This document shows, piece by piece, positions 33,646 to 42,668 of a stretch of 46,088 nucleotides of DNA (position 1 is the first letter of the stretch; each line of letters starts with the position of its first letter). Made by a program: the position numbers and the translations under genes. The stretch comes from Prevotellaceae bacterium (lineage in GTDB: Bacteria > Bacteroidota > Bacteroidia > Bacteroidales > Bacteroidaceae), in assembly GCA_015256945.1 (NCBI GenBank), contig JABZLB010000022.1:1-46088 (forward strand), read 5' to 3'. A model generated the notes under the pieces. The model did no database searches and was not told the DNA's origin. It was given only the letters and a program-made list of their open reading frames with translations.

Positions 33646-34677
33646 ATGAAGAAAAAGAAAATATTATTTATCGTGATAGCAATCATAGCGTGTGCGGCCG
33701 TGGCTGCCGTTGTATGGAATCCGTTTGCAGCCCCCAAGATAGAGGATACAGAGGAAGAAGAGGAGGTCCTTGCGCCTGCAGGGCCGGCGTTTAATGCCGA
33801 TTCTGCCTATGCCTTTGTGAAGGCACAGTGTAACTTCGGCACGCGCGACATGAACTCAGCAGGGCATGAACGCTGCGCAAAATGGATTATCGAGAAGTTC
33901 AAATCGTATGGTTGTGAAGTGAAAACACAGCAGGCAAACCTCAAAGGTTACGATGGAACGATGCTTCGAAGCACCAATATTATGGCCAGCTTTAACCCTA
34001 AAGCTACAACACGTATCATGCTTTGTGCCCATTGGGACAGCCGTCCTTGGGCCGACAACGACCCTGATTCAGCAAACTGGCACAAGCCTATTCTTGCGGC
34101 AAATGATGCAGCGAGCGGTGTAGCTGTTATGCTTGAGATAGCACGATTATTGGGTTCAAAGGAGAAGAAAGCGTTTATGACCGACCTCGGTGTCGATTTT
34201 GTTTGCTTCGATGCAGAGGATTGGGGAACACCGCAATGGAGCAAAATGCCCGACGACGGCTCTTCATGGGCGTTGGGTGCACAGTATTTTGCTGCCAACC
34301 TGCCACAGGGATATGCTCCCCGTTACGGCATTTTGTTAGACATGGTAGGCGGGCAAGGTGCAAAGTTTTATCAGGAAGGCATGTCAAAACAGTATGCTCC
34401 TGAGATTGTGAAAAAGGTGTGGAAGGCAGCCCGTCAGGCCGGTTACGGGTCGTATTTCCCCAAGAGCGATGGCGGAATGATTACGGACGACCATATCCCT
34501 GTCAACCAAACGGCCAATATTCCATGTATCGATATTATTCCTTATTACCCGCAATGTCAGCAAAGCAGCTTCGGACCAACGTGGCATACACTGGCTGATA
34601 ACATGGAGCATATTGATAAAAACACGCTGAAAGCCGTTGGTCAGACCTTGCTTCAAGTGTTATTTACTGAGAAATAA
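33646..34677 (+). CDS. Membrane-anchored glutaminyl cyclase (type II, M28-like)
   Basis: A 343-residue zinc enzyme resembling type II glutaminyl-peptide cyclotransferases, which convert N-terminal glutamine of exported proteins into pyroglutamate. An N-terminal hydrophobic anchor (about 6-24) is followed by an acidic linker (EDTEEEEE). Candidate residues are Asp154 (AANDAASG), Glu191-Asp192 (FDAEDWG), Asp232 (LDMVGG) and His314 (TWHTLAD), a set matching the Bacteroidetes QC pattern in which Asp replaces the second Glu. M28 aminopeptidases are the alternative. Signal peptidase I products in Bacteroidales often begin with Gln, as the coiled-coil protein and the S9 peptidase here probably do, so they could be substrates. 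Confidence 0.85.
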   Translation: MKKKKILFIVIAIIACAAVAAVVWNPFAAPKIEDTEEEEEVLAPAGPAFNADSAYAFVKAQCNFGTRDMNSAGHERCAKWIIEKFKSYGCEVKTQQANLKGYDGTMLRSTNIMASFNPKATTRIMLCAHWDSRPWADNDPDSANWHKPILAANDAASGVAVMLEIARLLGSKEKKAFMTDLGVDFVCFDAEDWGTPQWSKMPDDGSSWALGAQYFAANLPQGYAPRYGILLDMVGGQGAKFYQEGMSKQYAPEIVKKVWKAARQAGYGSYFPKSDGGMITDDHIPVNQTANIPCIDIIPYYPQCQQSSFGPTWHTLADNMEHIDKNTLKAVGQTLLQVLFTEK

Positions 34678-34792
34678 TTATTGATTAACAACTGTATTCG
34701 CATTTACAAAAATCAACTTTCGCATAAAGCAAATATTATATTTTAGAAAGCTTTGTAGAAGAATAACGAAGTTATTTTGTCTACATTACATT

Positions 34793-34843
34793 CCCGTGCA
34801 TGGGTGCAATAATCATAATATTGCACCCATGCACGGGTTTTAT
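34793..34843 (+). terminator. Very strong terminator after the glutaminyl cyclase gene
   Basis: A perfect 19-bp stem (34793-34811 with 34819-34837), loop ATCATAA, followed by TTTTATATAG. It closes the AsnC operon; the end of the stem lies about 20 bp upstream of the next -7 box. Confidence 0.9.
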
Positions 34844-34858
34844 ATAGATTCTTTTTGT

Positions 34859-34866
34859 TATCTTTG
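34859..34866 (+). promoter_or_regulatory. -7 box before the VapE-type gene
   Basis: TATCTTTG, 31 bp upstream of the ATG at 34898. The frame's TTG at 34877 would fall about at the expected transcript start, which argues for the ATG. No clear -33 TTG. Confidence 0.55.
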
Positions 34867-34897
34867 CAGGTAATAATTGTGTAAAGACAGCAAATTT

Positions 34898-36127
34898 ATG
34901 GACGCCTTGTCGTATCTTGAGAGCCGATGCAGCCTGCGTCGTAATGTATTAACCGGTGAGATTAGCTATGCACCGCACCGTTCAAACGATTATAAGCCAT
35001 TGTCAAAAGAGGGTATCAACACGCTCATTCTGGAAGCAGGACGCGATGGTGTGGCCCTAACCGAAACACTGATAAACCGTTATGTGAATTCAACGCTTGT
35101 GGAACGGTGGAACCCTGCCGAAGCATGGTTGTCGACACTTGGTGAGTGGGACGGCGAGGATCACGTGTATAATCTCTCCCAGCGTATCATCACGTCAAAC
35201 CCTGATTGGGGTAAACGCTTTCACAAATGGATGCTTCAGATGGTGGCTCGCTGGGCTGGATGTGAGGTGAAACAGCGCGATGTGATGATGCCTGTACTCG
35301 TGGGGCAGTTTGGATTTGGCAAGACAACTTTCTGCAGTTTGCTGTTACCTCCCGAACTTCGTAATTATTATTCGGGGTCTGTACACTTAAAGTCCTCGGC
35401 CGAAGTTCAGGAATTGGTAACTGGTAACCTGCTAATCAACATGGATGAGTTCTATCAGGACAATACCGAACAACGCTATCTGGCACGCTATCTCTTTTCA
35501 AGAAGTACGCCAGTATTTCGCCAACCCTATGGCGTAACGACAGAACCACGACGCAATTATGCGGCCCTGATAGCTACAACAGGCAATCTTCATCCCATGA
35601 CTGATGCAGCAGGAGCGGCCCATCTTGTTTGTGTAGAAGTGGAACGCCCCATTGATTTAAAGACTCCTATTCCCTATGAACAACTCTATGCCCAGCTGAA
35701 GGCTGAGCTTGACACGGGTGTTGACTTTGCACTTACTGAAGAAGAGCGCGAAGCCATGGCCGTGCAGAACTCTCCTTTTCAGGAGGCCGATAACCTGGTT
35801 AAGATGGTGAGGCTGCTCTATGCTTCCCCGGCGAAAGGGAAAAAAGCCAAGGCGGTTTACATTGATACGATTATAGACCGACTGATGCAGGAGTATCCTT
35901 ACTGGACTCCAGGCAAGCATGTCAACCAGGATGTGGGCTTTGCCTTGCAGGAAGCCGGCTTTACGCGTAGCCGTATACATGGTCGTTCGGCCTACCGCAT
36001 TGTGCCACGTGACCCGCGTCGCTTCGATTTTGTGGAAGAAGTATCTGCACAAGAACAGGAGACATTTGACAATAACCCGCTCGCTAAGGCTTTACTTGCC
36101 GGATTAGGCGGATTGGTTAAGAAATAA
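34898..36127 (+). CDS. VapE-type P-loop helicase/ATPase, stand-alone
   Basis: A 409-residue virulence-associated E (VapE) family ATPase. The conserved opening WLSTLGEWDG (about 78-87) is followed by Walker A GQFGFGKTT (136-144) and the Walker B-like LLINMDEF (about 178-185). Downstream LIATTGNLHP resembles the sensor-1 region of helicase superfamily 3-like proteins. A C-terminal winged-helix-like region (about 300-385) ends the protein. Relatives are usually phage, satellite or plasmid replication proteins fused to or beside a primase; here no primase domain, integrase or other mobile gene is adjacent. It lies 30 bp before mutS on the same strand and may be co-transcribed with it. The role is unknown. 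Confidence 0.82.
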   Translation: MDALSYLESRCSLRRNVLTGEISYAPHRSNDYKPLSKEGINTLILEAGRDGVALTETLINRYVNSTLVERWNPAEAWLSTLGEWDGEDHVYNLSQRIITSNPDWGKRFHKWMLQMVARWAGCEVKQRDVMMPVLVGQFGFGKTTFCSLLLPPELRNYYSGSVHLKSSAEVQELVTGNLLINMDEFYQDNTEQRYLARYLFSRSTPVFRQPYGVTTEPRRNYAALIATTGNLHPMTDAAGAAHLVCVEVERPIDLKTPIPYEQLYAQLKAELDTGVDFALTEEEREAMAVQNSPFQEADNLVKMVRLLYASPAKGKKAKAVYIDTIIDRLMQEYPYWTPGKHVNQDVGFALQEAGFTRSRIHGRSAYRIVPRDPRRFDFVEEVSAQEQETFDNNPLAKALLAGLGGLVKK

Positions 36128-36157
36128 ATGACGATTTAAACGAAAGGAAATACTGAT

Positions 36158-38827
36158 ATGGCGAAAGACGATAAAGGTCTTACTCCTATGATGAAACAGT
36201 TCTTCTCTATGAAGGCTAAGCACCCTGATGCACTGATGCTGTTTCGTTGTGGCGACTTCTATGAGACGTATTGTGACGATGCTATTGATGCTGCACGCAT
36301 CCTCGGGATAACACTAACACGGCGTAATAATGGAGGATCGGGCGACCGAATAGACATGGCAGGCTTCCCCCATCATGCGTTAGACACCTACCTCCCCAAG
36401 CTTATCCGTGCAGGAAAACGTGTAGCTATCTGCGACCAGCTTGAAGATCCGAAGAAGAAGCGCGCCATGATTAAGGGCAAAAAGGGATTGAGCGAGATGG
36501 ACAAAATGGTGAAACGTGGCATTACAGAGCTTGTAACGCCGGGTGTTGCCATGAGCGATAACGTGCTCAATTACAAGGAAAATAATTTCCTTGCTGCCGT
36601 TCATTTCGGCAAATCGTCGTGTGGTGTGAGCTTCCTTGACATATCAACGGGCGAGTTTCTCACCGGACAGGGTACGTATGACTATGTGGAAAAGCTCATC
36701 GGCAGCTTCTCACCGAAGGAAGTTCTTTTTGATAAGACCCATAAAAAAGACTTTGATCGATACTTTGGAACTAAGGTATGTGTGTTCGAACTCGACGACT
36801 GGGTATTCACAGAACAGAATGCCCGCCAGAAGTTGCTGAAACATTTCGGTACCAAATCGCTCAAAGGCTTTGGCATTGAACATCTCAAAGACGGTATCAT
36901 TGCATCGGGAGCTATTATGCAATACCTCGAAATGACACAGCATACCAGCCTGAATCATATTACCTCGCTGAGGCGTCTGGAGGAAGAACGCTTTGTGCGT
37001 CTCGACAGGTTTACGGTGCGTTCGCTCGAGCTTTTGCAGCCCATGCAGGAGGATGGCAAGTCATTACTCGATGTGGTTGACCATACAGTTACGCCCATGG
37101 GTGGCCGTATGCTTCGCCGGTGGCTTGTTTTTCCATTAAAGGATACAAAGCAGATAGAGAATCGTCTGGATGTAGTAGAATATTTTTTTAAGGAGCCTGA
37201 CTTCCGTCGTGTGGTGGATGAGCAACTGCATCATGTTGGCGACTTGGAGCGAATTATCTCAAAAGTAGCTGTCGGCAGGGTGAGTCCGCGCGAAGTTGTG
37301 CAGCTAAAGAATGCACTTAAAGCCGTACAACCCATTAAAACGGCGTGCCTTTATACCGATAACGACAGCCTGAAACGCATTGGCGAACAGCTGAATTTGT
37401 GTGAGAGCCTGCGCGAAAGGATAGAGAAGGAGATTCAACCCGACCCGCCTTTACAGATAAACAAGGGTGATGTTATTGCCGACGGGTATAGTCCTGAGCT
37501 TGATGAGCTGCGTTCAATATCGCGTAACAGCAAGGGCTATCTGATGCAAATTCAGCAGCGTGAAATCGAGGAGACGGGTATCAGCTCGCTGAAAGTAGGA
37601 TTCAATAACGTGTTTGGTTATTACCTTGAGGTACGCAACACATTCAAAGATAAGGTACCTGACACCTGGATTCGTAAGCAGACGCTTGCCCAGGCCGAGC
37701 GTTATATCACACCAGAACTAAAGGAATATGAGGAGAAAATACTTGGAGCTGATGAGAAAATCCTCGAAACCGAGTCGCGATTGTTCTCTGAACTCATTGT
37801 CTCCATGCAGGAATTTATCCCCCAGATACAAATTAACGCCAATATTTTAGCGCGTATCGACTGCCTGTTAGGATTTGAAAAGGTATCGGAAGAAAACCTG
37901 TATGTGCGTCCTGTTGTTGACGACAGTGATGTCATTGACATCAGTCAGGGCCGCCATCCGGTTATAGAAACGCAGATGCCTCTGGGCGAACGTTATGTAC
38001 CTAACGATGTATATCTTGATTCTGACAAACAGCAAATCATGATGATTACGGGCCCGAATATGGCCGGTAAATCCGCTCTGCTGCGTCAAACAGCCTTAAT
38101 TGTGCTGTTGTGTCAGGCAGGATGTTTTGTGCCTGCTGAACGCGCAAGAATAGGCTTGGTGGATAAAATATTTACTCGTGTAGGCGCCAGCGACAACCTT
38201 TCGTTGGGTGAATCGACCTTTATGGTGGAAATGACCGAGGCTGCCGACATCCTGAACAACGTGTCTCCACGCTCTCTTGTGCTCTTCGATGAGCTGGGAC
38301 GTGGTACCAGTACTTACGATGGTATATCCATTGCGTGGGCTATTGTTGAATACCTGCACGAACATCAGACGAGCCGTGCACGCACACTCTTTGCCACCCA
38401 TTATCACGAACTGAACGAAATGGAAAAGCTTTTCCCGCGTATTAAGAACTTTAACGTGTCGGTAAAAGAGCTGGACGGCAAGGTGATATTCCTGCGAAAG
38501 CTTGTAGCTGGCGGTTCAGAGCACTCGTTTGGTATACATGTTGCCGATATAGCAGGCATGCCGGGAAGCATCGTAAAGCGCGCCGAAGAGGTACTTAAAC
38601 AGCTTGAAGCCGACAATGCAGAAGTGGGATCGGCAGGTCGTCCCAAGGTACAGAACATAGGAAAAGACCGCGACGGCGTGCAGCTTAGCATCTTTCAGCT
38701 CGACGACCCCGTGCTTTCGCAGGTGCGTGATGAGATAATAGGCCTCGATATTAATAACTTAACGCCCATGGAAGCACTCAACAAGCTGAGCGATATTAAG
38801 AAGATTGTTACGGGGAAAAGCCATTAA
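36158..38827 (+). CDS. mutS: DNA mismatch repair protein MutS
   Basis: Recognises base mismatches and small loops and recruits MutL. The 889-residue protein has the N-terminal mismatch-binding domain with the GDFYETY motif (Phe-x-Glu type, about 29-35), connector and lever domains, and a clamp. The ATPase domain has Walker A GPNMAGKS (about 632-639), Walker B LVLFDELGRGT and the conserved ATHYHEL block. The C-terminus ends in a short dimerisation tail. The start is the ATG at 36158. Two hairpins follow, the second a clear terminator. No mutL is in the window. Confidence 0.97.
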   Translation: MAKDDKGLTPMMKQFFSMKAKHPDALMLFRCGDFYETYCDDAIDAARILGITLTRRNNGGSGDRIDMAGFPHHALDTYLPKLIRAGKRVAICDQLEDPKKKRAMIKGKKGLSEMDKMVKRGITELVTPGVAMSDNVLNYKENNFLAAVHFGKSSCGVSFLDISTGEFLTGQGTYDYVEKLIGSFSPKEVLFDKTHKKDFDRYFGTKVCVFELDDWVFTEQNARQKLLKHFGTKSLKGFGIEHLKDGIIASGAIMQYLEMTQHTSLNHITSLRRLEEERFVRLDRFTVRSLELLQPMQEDGKSLLDVVDHTVTPMGGRMLRRWLVFPLKDTKQIENRLDVVEYFFKEPDFRRVVDEQLHHVGDLERIISKVAVGRVSPREVVQLKNALKAVQPIKTACLYTDNDSLKRIGEQLNLCESLRERIEKEIQPDPPLQINKGDVIADGYSPELDELRSISRNSKGYLMQIQQREIEETGISSLKVGFNNVFGYYLEVRNTFKDKVPDTWIRKQTLAQAERYITPELKEYEEKILGADEKILETESRLFSELIVSMQEFIPQIQINANILARIDCLLGFEKVSEENLYVRPVVDDSDVIDISQGRHPVIETQMPLGERYVPNDVYLDSDKQQIMMITGPNMAGKSALLRQTALIVLLCQAGCFVPAERARIGLVDKIFTRVGASDNLSLGESTFMVEMTEAADILNNVSPRSLVLFDELGRGTSTYDGISIAWAIVEYLHEHQTSRARTLFATHYHELNEMEKLFPRIKNFNVSVKELDGKVIFLRKLVAGGSEHSFGIHVADIAGMPGSIVKRAEEVLKQLEADNAEVGSAGRPKVQNIGKDRDGVQLSIFQLDDPVLSQVRDEIIGLDINNLTPMEALNKLSDIKKIVTGKSH

Positions 38828-38870
38828 TCAAACTGTCGTAAAACGAATAGGGCAGAGGCCTTATAAAATA

Positions 38871-38908
38871 AAGAGCCATGCTTGACATTGATGTCGGGCA
38901 TGGCTCTT
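38871..38908. terminator. First hairpin after mutS
   Basis: Stem AAGAGCCATGC (38871-38881) / GCATGGCTCTT (38898-38908) with an inner GACAT/ATGTC. It resembles the hairpin downstream of cysS (AGAGCCATG...CATGGCTCT). Confidence 0.65.
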
Positions 38909-38923
38909 GCTGTTTTCGGTATG

Positions 38924-38964
38924 GGTGTTTTACGATAAGAGGTGTAAAACACCTTTATTTTATT
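38924..38964 (+). terminator. Terminator of mutS
   Basis: Perfect 10-bp stem GGTGTTTTAC (38924-38933) / GTAAAACACC (38944-38953) followed by TTTATTTTATTT. Confidence 0.85.
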
Positions 38965-39032
38965 TGTTGATTCTTATGATGCTGATGAATCAGGGCTTAA
39001 GAATCTTATTATTCTGACGTTGTCAGGGGTCT

Positions 39033-39911
39033 TTACTTTTTCTTGTCCAGGTCTTCCAAATATGAATGTGCCCCGAGCTTTTTCTTCCATTTTGCATCCA
39101 TCATACAGGCAATACCGATGATGATGAATGGGATAGAGAGCAGTTGTCCCATGTCTAAAGGCATGCCGGCTTCAAAGGCAACCTGTATGTCTTTCGTAAA
39201 TTCGATGAAGAAACGGGCGATGAAAACCAGCGACAAACAAAGGCCAAAGAAGAACCCTGTACCCACTTTATCACGGTGACGGCGATATACGGCGTATATG
39301 ATACAGAAGAAAAGTGCATACGACAATGCCTCATAGAGCTGCCCGGGATGGCGTGGATACTGATCGACACGCTCGAAGATGAATGCCCATGGCACGTCGG
39401 TTACGCGCCCTATTATCTCTGAATTCATCAGGTTACCGAGGCGAATGAATGTAGCCGTAATGCACGAGCAGATGCCCATATTGTCTAAAACAACCCAAAC
39501 CGAAATGTGATTACGATGGCTGTAAATAAATATGGCTATAATCATACCTATAACTCCGCCATGCGATGCAAGGCCTTCATATCCCACAAATTTCCACGAG
39601 CCGTCGGCCATGTGATGGAAAGGTATCAGCATTTCGATAAAATGATCCCACGATGACAGAAAGTAATCGGGCTGATAAAACAGGCAATGGCTAAGCCTTG
39701 CACCAATAAGCACACTGACAAATATATAGATAAACAGCGGGTCAAACTTCTCTTCGGGTATGCGTTGTTCCTTATAAAGCCTGCTCATCAGCAAATAACC
39801 CAGTAAAAGACCAACGAGCCAGCACATCGAATACCAGCGAATGCCTAAGCTTCCCAGGCGGATAATAACCTCCGATGGGTTCCAGACAATGTATAATAAG
39901 TTGCTAATCAT
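39033..39911 (-). CDS. lgt: Phosphatidylglycerol:prolipoprotein diacylglyceryl transferase
   Basis: Inner-membrane enzyme that attaches diacylglycerol to the lipobox cysteine of prolipoproteins, the first step of lipoprotein maturation. The 292-residue product has about seven hydrophobic segments, the conserved HGGVIGM (about 117-123) and the Lgt signature around FIRLGNLMNSEIIGR (Arg, Gly-Asn and Asn-Ser-Glu). It begins 38 bp after ychF on the same strand and is probably co-transcribed with it. Several predicted lipoproteins in this window (Ig-like, FKBP) would be its clients. Confidence 0.95.
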   Translation of the reverse strand: MISNLLYIVWNPSEVIIRLGSLGIRWYSMCWLVGLLLGYLLMSRLYKEQRIPEEKFDPLFIYIFVSVLIGARLSHCLFYQPDYFLSSWDHFIEMLIPFHHMADGSWKFVGYEGLASHGGVIGMIIAIFIYSHRNHISVWVVLDNMGICSCITATFIRLGNLMNSEIIGRVTDVPWAFIFERVDQYPRHPGQLYEALSYALFFCIIYAVYRRHRDKVGTGFFFGLCLSLVFIARFFIEFTKDIQVAFEAGMPLDMGQLLSIPFIIIGIACMMDAKWKKKLGAHSYLEDLDKKK

Positions 39912-39949
39912 ATTTTAAAAATGCTATGGAAGGTTGTGCATTCTGGTAA

Positions 39950-41053
39950 TTATACGTTGAAACGGAAGTGCATAATGTCGCCGTCCTGCACCTCATAGTC
40001 CTTGCCTTCAATGCCCAGCTTACCTGCTTCACGTACGGCAGCCTCAGAGCCATACTTCATATAGTCGTCGTATTTAATCACTTCGGCACGGATAAAACCC
40101 TTTTCAAAGTCGGTGTGTATGACGCCGGCGCATTGCGGTGCTTTCCATCCCTTGTGGAAAGTCCAGGCTTTTACTTCCATCTCACCGGCTGTTATGAATG
40201 TCTGAAGATTGAGTAACTGGTATGCTTTTTTGATGAGGCGGTTTACTCCAGGTTCTGTCATACCCAGCTCGTCAAGGAATAATTTCTTGTCGTCATAGCT
40301 GTCGAGCGAGGCAATATCCTCTTCAGTCTTGGCAGCTATTACCATGGCTTCTGCTCCCTCCCCTGCGGCAATATTTTCAATAATTTTGCTGTATGCGTTG
40401 CCTGATTTGGCACTTTTCTCGTCGACATTGCAAACATACAGCACGGGTTTCGTCGTGAGCAGGAACAAATCGTGGGCAGCTTTCTGCTCTTCCTTTGTGT
40501 CAAAGGTTACCGATCGTGCGTTCTGGCCCTTGTCAAGCACCTCTTTATAGGCCTTCAATACGTCAACAAGCACCTTCGCTTCCTTGTTACCGCTGGCTGC
40601 TATCTTCTCTTGTTTGGCGAGCTGTCCTTCAATAGTTTCCAGGTCTTTCAGCTGAAGCTCGGTGTCGATAGTGTCTTTATCGGCTGCGGGATCAACAGGA
40701 GCACCACCTTCGCGTACCACGTTGTCGTCGTCGAAACAGCGTATGACATGGATGATGGCATCACACTCACGGATGTTTCCGAGGAATTTGTTACCTAATC
40801 CTTCGCCTTTTGATGCACCCTTTACAAGGCCTGCGATGTCAACTATCTCGCAAGTGGCGGGTACAATGCGTCCCGGATGTACAATCTCTGCGAGCTTTGT
40901 AAGGCGCTCGTCGGGCACACTGATAACGCCTAAATTGGGTTCAATGGTGCAAAAAGGGAAGTTAGCTGCCTGCGCCTTGGCGCTCGACAGGCAATTGAAA
41001 AGCGTAGATTTTCCTACGTTAGGCAAGCCTACGATACCACATTTTAATGACAT
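39950..41053 (-). CDS. ychF: Redox-regulated ATPase YchF
   Basis: A universally conserved Obg-family P-loop protein (also called EngD or Ola1) that preferentially hydrolyses ATP and associates with ribosomes. The 367-residue product from the ATG at 41053 has G1 GLPNVGKSTLF (8-18), switch and G3 DIAGLVKGASKGEGLGN, a coiled-coil insertion, the altered G4 region CNVDE in place of NKxD (which explains ATP preference), and a C-terminal TGS domain ending MHFRFNV. The open frame extends to 41095 but the ATG at 41053 starts the family-typical sequence. A TAACTTTG box lies at 41117-41124. Confidence 0.96.
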   Translation of the reverse strand: MSLKCGIVGLPNVGKSTLFNCLSSAKAQAANFPFCTIEPNLGVISVPDERLTKLAEIVHPGRIVPATCEIVDIAGLVKGASKGEGLGNKFLGNIRECDAIIHVIRCFDDDNVVREGGAPVDPAADKDTIDTELQLKDLETIEGQLAKQEKIAASGNKEAKVLVDVLKAYKEVLDKGQNARSVTFDTKEEQKAAHDLFLLTTKPVLYVCNVDEKSAKSGNAYSKIIENIAAGEGAEAMVIAAKTEEDIASLDSYDDKKLFLDELGMTEPGVNRLIKKAYQLLNLQTFITAGEMEVKAWTFHKGWKAPQCAGVIHTDFEKGFIRAEVIKYDDYMKYGSEAAVREAGKLGIEGKDYEVQDGDIMHFRFNV

Positions 41054-41116
41054 ATCTTCTAAAGTGTTATTCACCGGATGGCCGGTGACATACAAAACGT
41101 TTTATATTATTGCTTG

Positions 41117-41124
41117 CAAAGTTA
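41117..41124 (-). promoter_or_regulatory. -7 box of the ychF-lgt operon
   Basis: TAACTTTG on the minus strand, 63 bp upstream of the preferred ychF start codon. The -33 element is not clear. Confidence 0.5.
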
Positions 41125-41177
41125 GCAAATTATTCATAATCGGGCAGGTAAAAACTGCATTTATCGTGAACCTTATG

Positions 41178-42311
41178 CTACCTTTCGTTCTGTATCCAGA
41201 GGCTTAGCAAAGGGTCAGAAATGCGATATTGGTGCTCCTGACCAGTGATAAGATCATACTCTAACAACCTTTTAACAGCCGACTGTACACTGCTCTGCGA
41301 CCTTAAATTGTGGTTACGTACAAACGATGCCGATGTAATTTGCCGGGCTGTACCCTCTTTACATATGGCATAAAGCAGTGCTTTCTGCTGCTCTGATATA
41401 AACGACATCATCTCGCGCAGGCGTGTATCGTTTTCCTGTACAAAACGCTGTATTATCTTTTTCGTCAGTGTTTCGGTACAAACCTCATGTGACGGCACTT
41501 CCATAAAGCAGTCGTGCATAATTCTCTGCATATAATAAGTAACTCCCTCAAAGGTGTTATATACGTTGAGAACGGCTTCTTTGTCGATGTCTTTCTGTCC
41601 GTCTGTGAAGTGCTTTTTAACGAATTTCAGGTAGGTTTCCTTGGGTATGGCATTTAATTGTATCAGTGATGCACTCTGATAAAAGGGACGTTTGTTCGAC
41701 AGGAACATTTCGTTGAGAATGCGTCTGCGACTGCCTGCAAAGATAAAATTGGCGTTACTGCATCGCTGAATCCTCGTACGGAGAATGGCTTCCACGTTTT
41801 TTTCAGGGTAGTTTGTTATCTGCTGAAACTCGTCAATCGCAATAATGCACCGCTTATCGGCCTTTTCAATATAGTTGAATATTTCTTCAAGGCTATACTC
41901 GGGAGCTGTAATATCGCCAAGTTTTATATCGAAGGTTGGCGTGTTCTGTATGGGGTCGAAACCAAAGCTCGCACTTAACGAACGCAGCGTGGCTGCAAAA
42001 AGTCTGAATAATTGTTCGCTGCGGCGCGCCAATTGCTTGTAAACCACGCTGCCTAATACCTGAATAAATTCCTGCAAAGAAGTGGTTTGCAGAATGTCGG
42101 CTTGCAGCGTGTAATAGTTATTACGAATGTCAGACTTATCAAAACAATAGTCGATAAGTTTTGATTTACCCATACGGCGTGGCGAAATCAGCACTACGTT
42201 TTCCTGATTTTCGATACAATCGATAAGTCGTTTCGATTCTTCTTTTCGATCACAAAAGTATTTTGCAGGAATCTTTCCAGCTACAATAAAGGGGTTTATG
42301 GTTACTGTCAT
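41178..42311 (-). CDS. AAA-type ATPase with C-terminal winged helix
   Basis: A 377-residue P-loop ATPase of the archaeal-ATPase/AAA_14-like type common in Bacteroidetes. Walker A is SPRRMGKSKL (43-52) and Walker B CIIAIDEFQQ (155-164). The sensor-like FAGSRRRILNEMF follows, and the C-terminal third carries a winged-helix region (ITSASFVRNHNLRSQSSVQS with a following wing). Such proteins are often read as STAND-like signalling ATPases or as toxin, phage or transposon-related ATPases; I cannot choose between these roles. It stands alone. A TATATTTG box and an operator-like cluster lie upstream, so self-regulation is possible. Confidence 0.8.
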   Translation of the reverse strand: MTVTINPFIVAGKIPAKYFCDRKEESKRLIDCIENQENVVLISPRRMGKSKLIDYCFDKSDIRNNYYTLQADILQTTSLQEFIQVLGSVVYKQLARRSEQLFRLFAATLRSLSASFGFDPIQNTPTFDIKLGDITAPEYSLEEIFNYIEKADKRCIIAIDEFQQITNYPEKNVEAILRTRIQRCSNANFIFAGSRRRILNEMFLSNKRPFYQSASLIQLNAIPKETYLKFVKKHFTDGQKDIDKEAVLNVYNTFEGVTYYMQRIMHDCFMEVPSHEVCTETLTKKIIQRFVQENDTRLREMMSFISEQQKALLYAICKEGTARQITSASFVRNHNLRSQSSVQSAVKRLLEYDLITGQEHQYRISDPLLSLWIQNER

Positions 42312-42327
42312 ATGCTGTTTGTTTTTG

Positions 42328-42335
42328 CAAATATA
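42328..42335 (-). promoter_or_regulatory. -7 box of the AAA ATPase promoter
   Basis: TATATTTG on the minus strand, 16 bp upstream of the ATG. The expected -33 position (about 42356) falls inside the ATTATG/CATAAT cluster. Confidence 0.55.
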
Positions 42336-42350
42336 TCGAATTTTCTCTAT

Positions 42351-42398
42351 ATTATGTGATTAACATTATGCTTTTAACATAATGTTATTTGCATTATG
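42351..42398. promoter_or_regulatory. Operator-like cluster of ATTATG/CATAAT words
   Basis: ATTATG occurs at 42351, 42365 and 42393, and CATAAT at 42378. Two of them form a perfect inverted repeat AACATTATG (42362-42370) / CATAATGTT (42378-42386). The cluster covers the region where the -33 element of the AAA ATPase promoter would lie. Confidence 0.55.
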
Positions 42399-42668
42399 TA
42401 ATGATGATGTTGCATATAATAGCTTATAATGAGCAAGTTAATAAAAACTATGGCTTGTAGCATGAAGGGAAAATATAAAAAAAACATGCCAACATAAACT
42501 GTATGTTTTGTATTTGACAGTTTAATAAAACATACCTCAAATTGCTATCTGTTTTGTTGTTTATGGGTGTAATATAAACCTAATACTGCTGTATTATGTA
42601 ATGCAAAAGCCCGCATTGTTACCCTCAAAATTACATATTGCTTCGCTCAAAAGCCTGTATTTGTCATC

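Noticed and set aside
34898..38827. A phage or satellite island including mutS
   Set aside because: Apart from the VapE-type gene there is no integrase, capsid, primase or attachment repeat, and mutS is a full-length housekeeping gene.
40662..41207. A 181-residue plus-strand open frame
   Set aside because: It is antisense to the ychF N-terminal region and has no family features.
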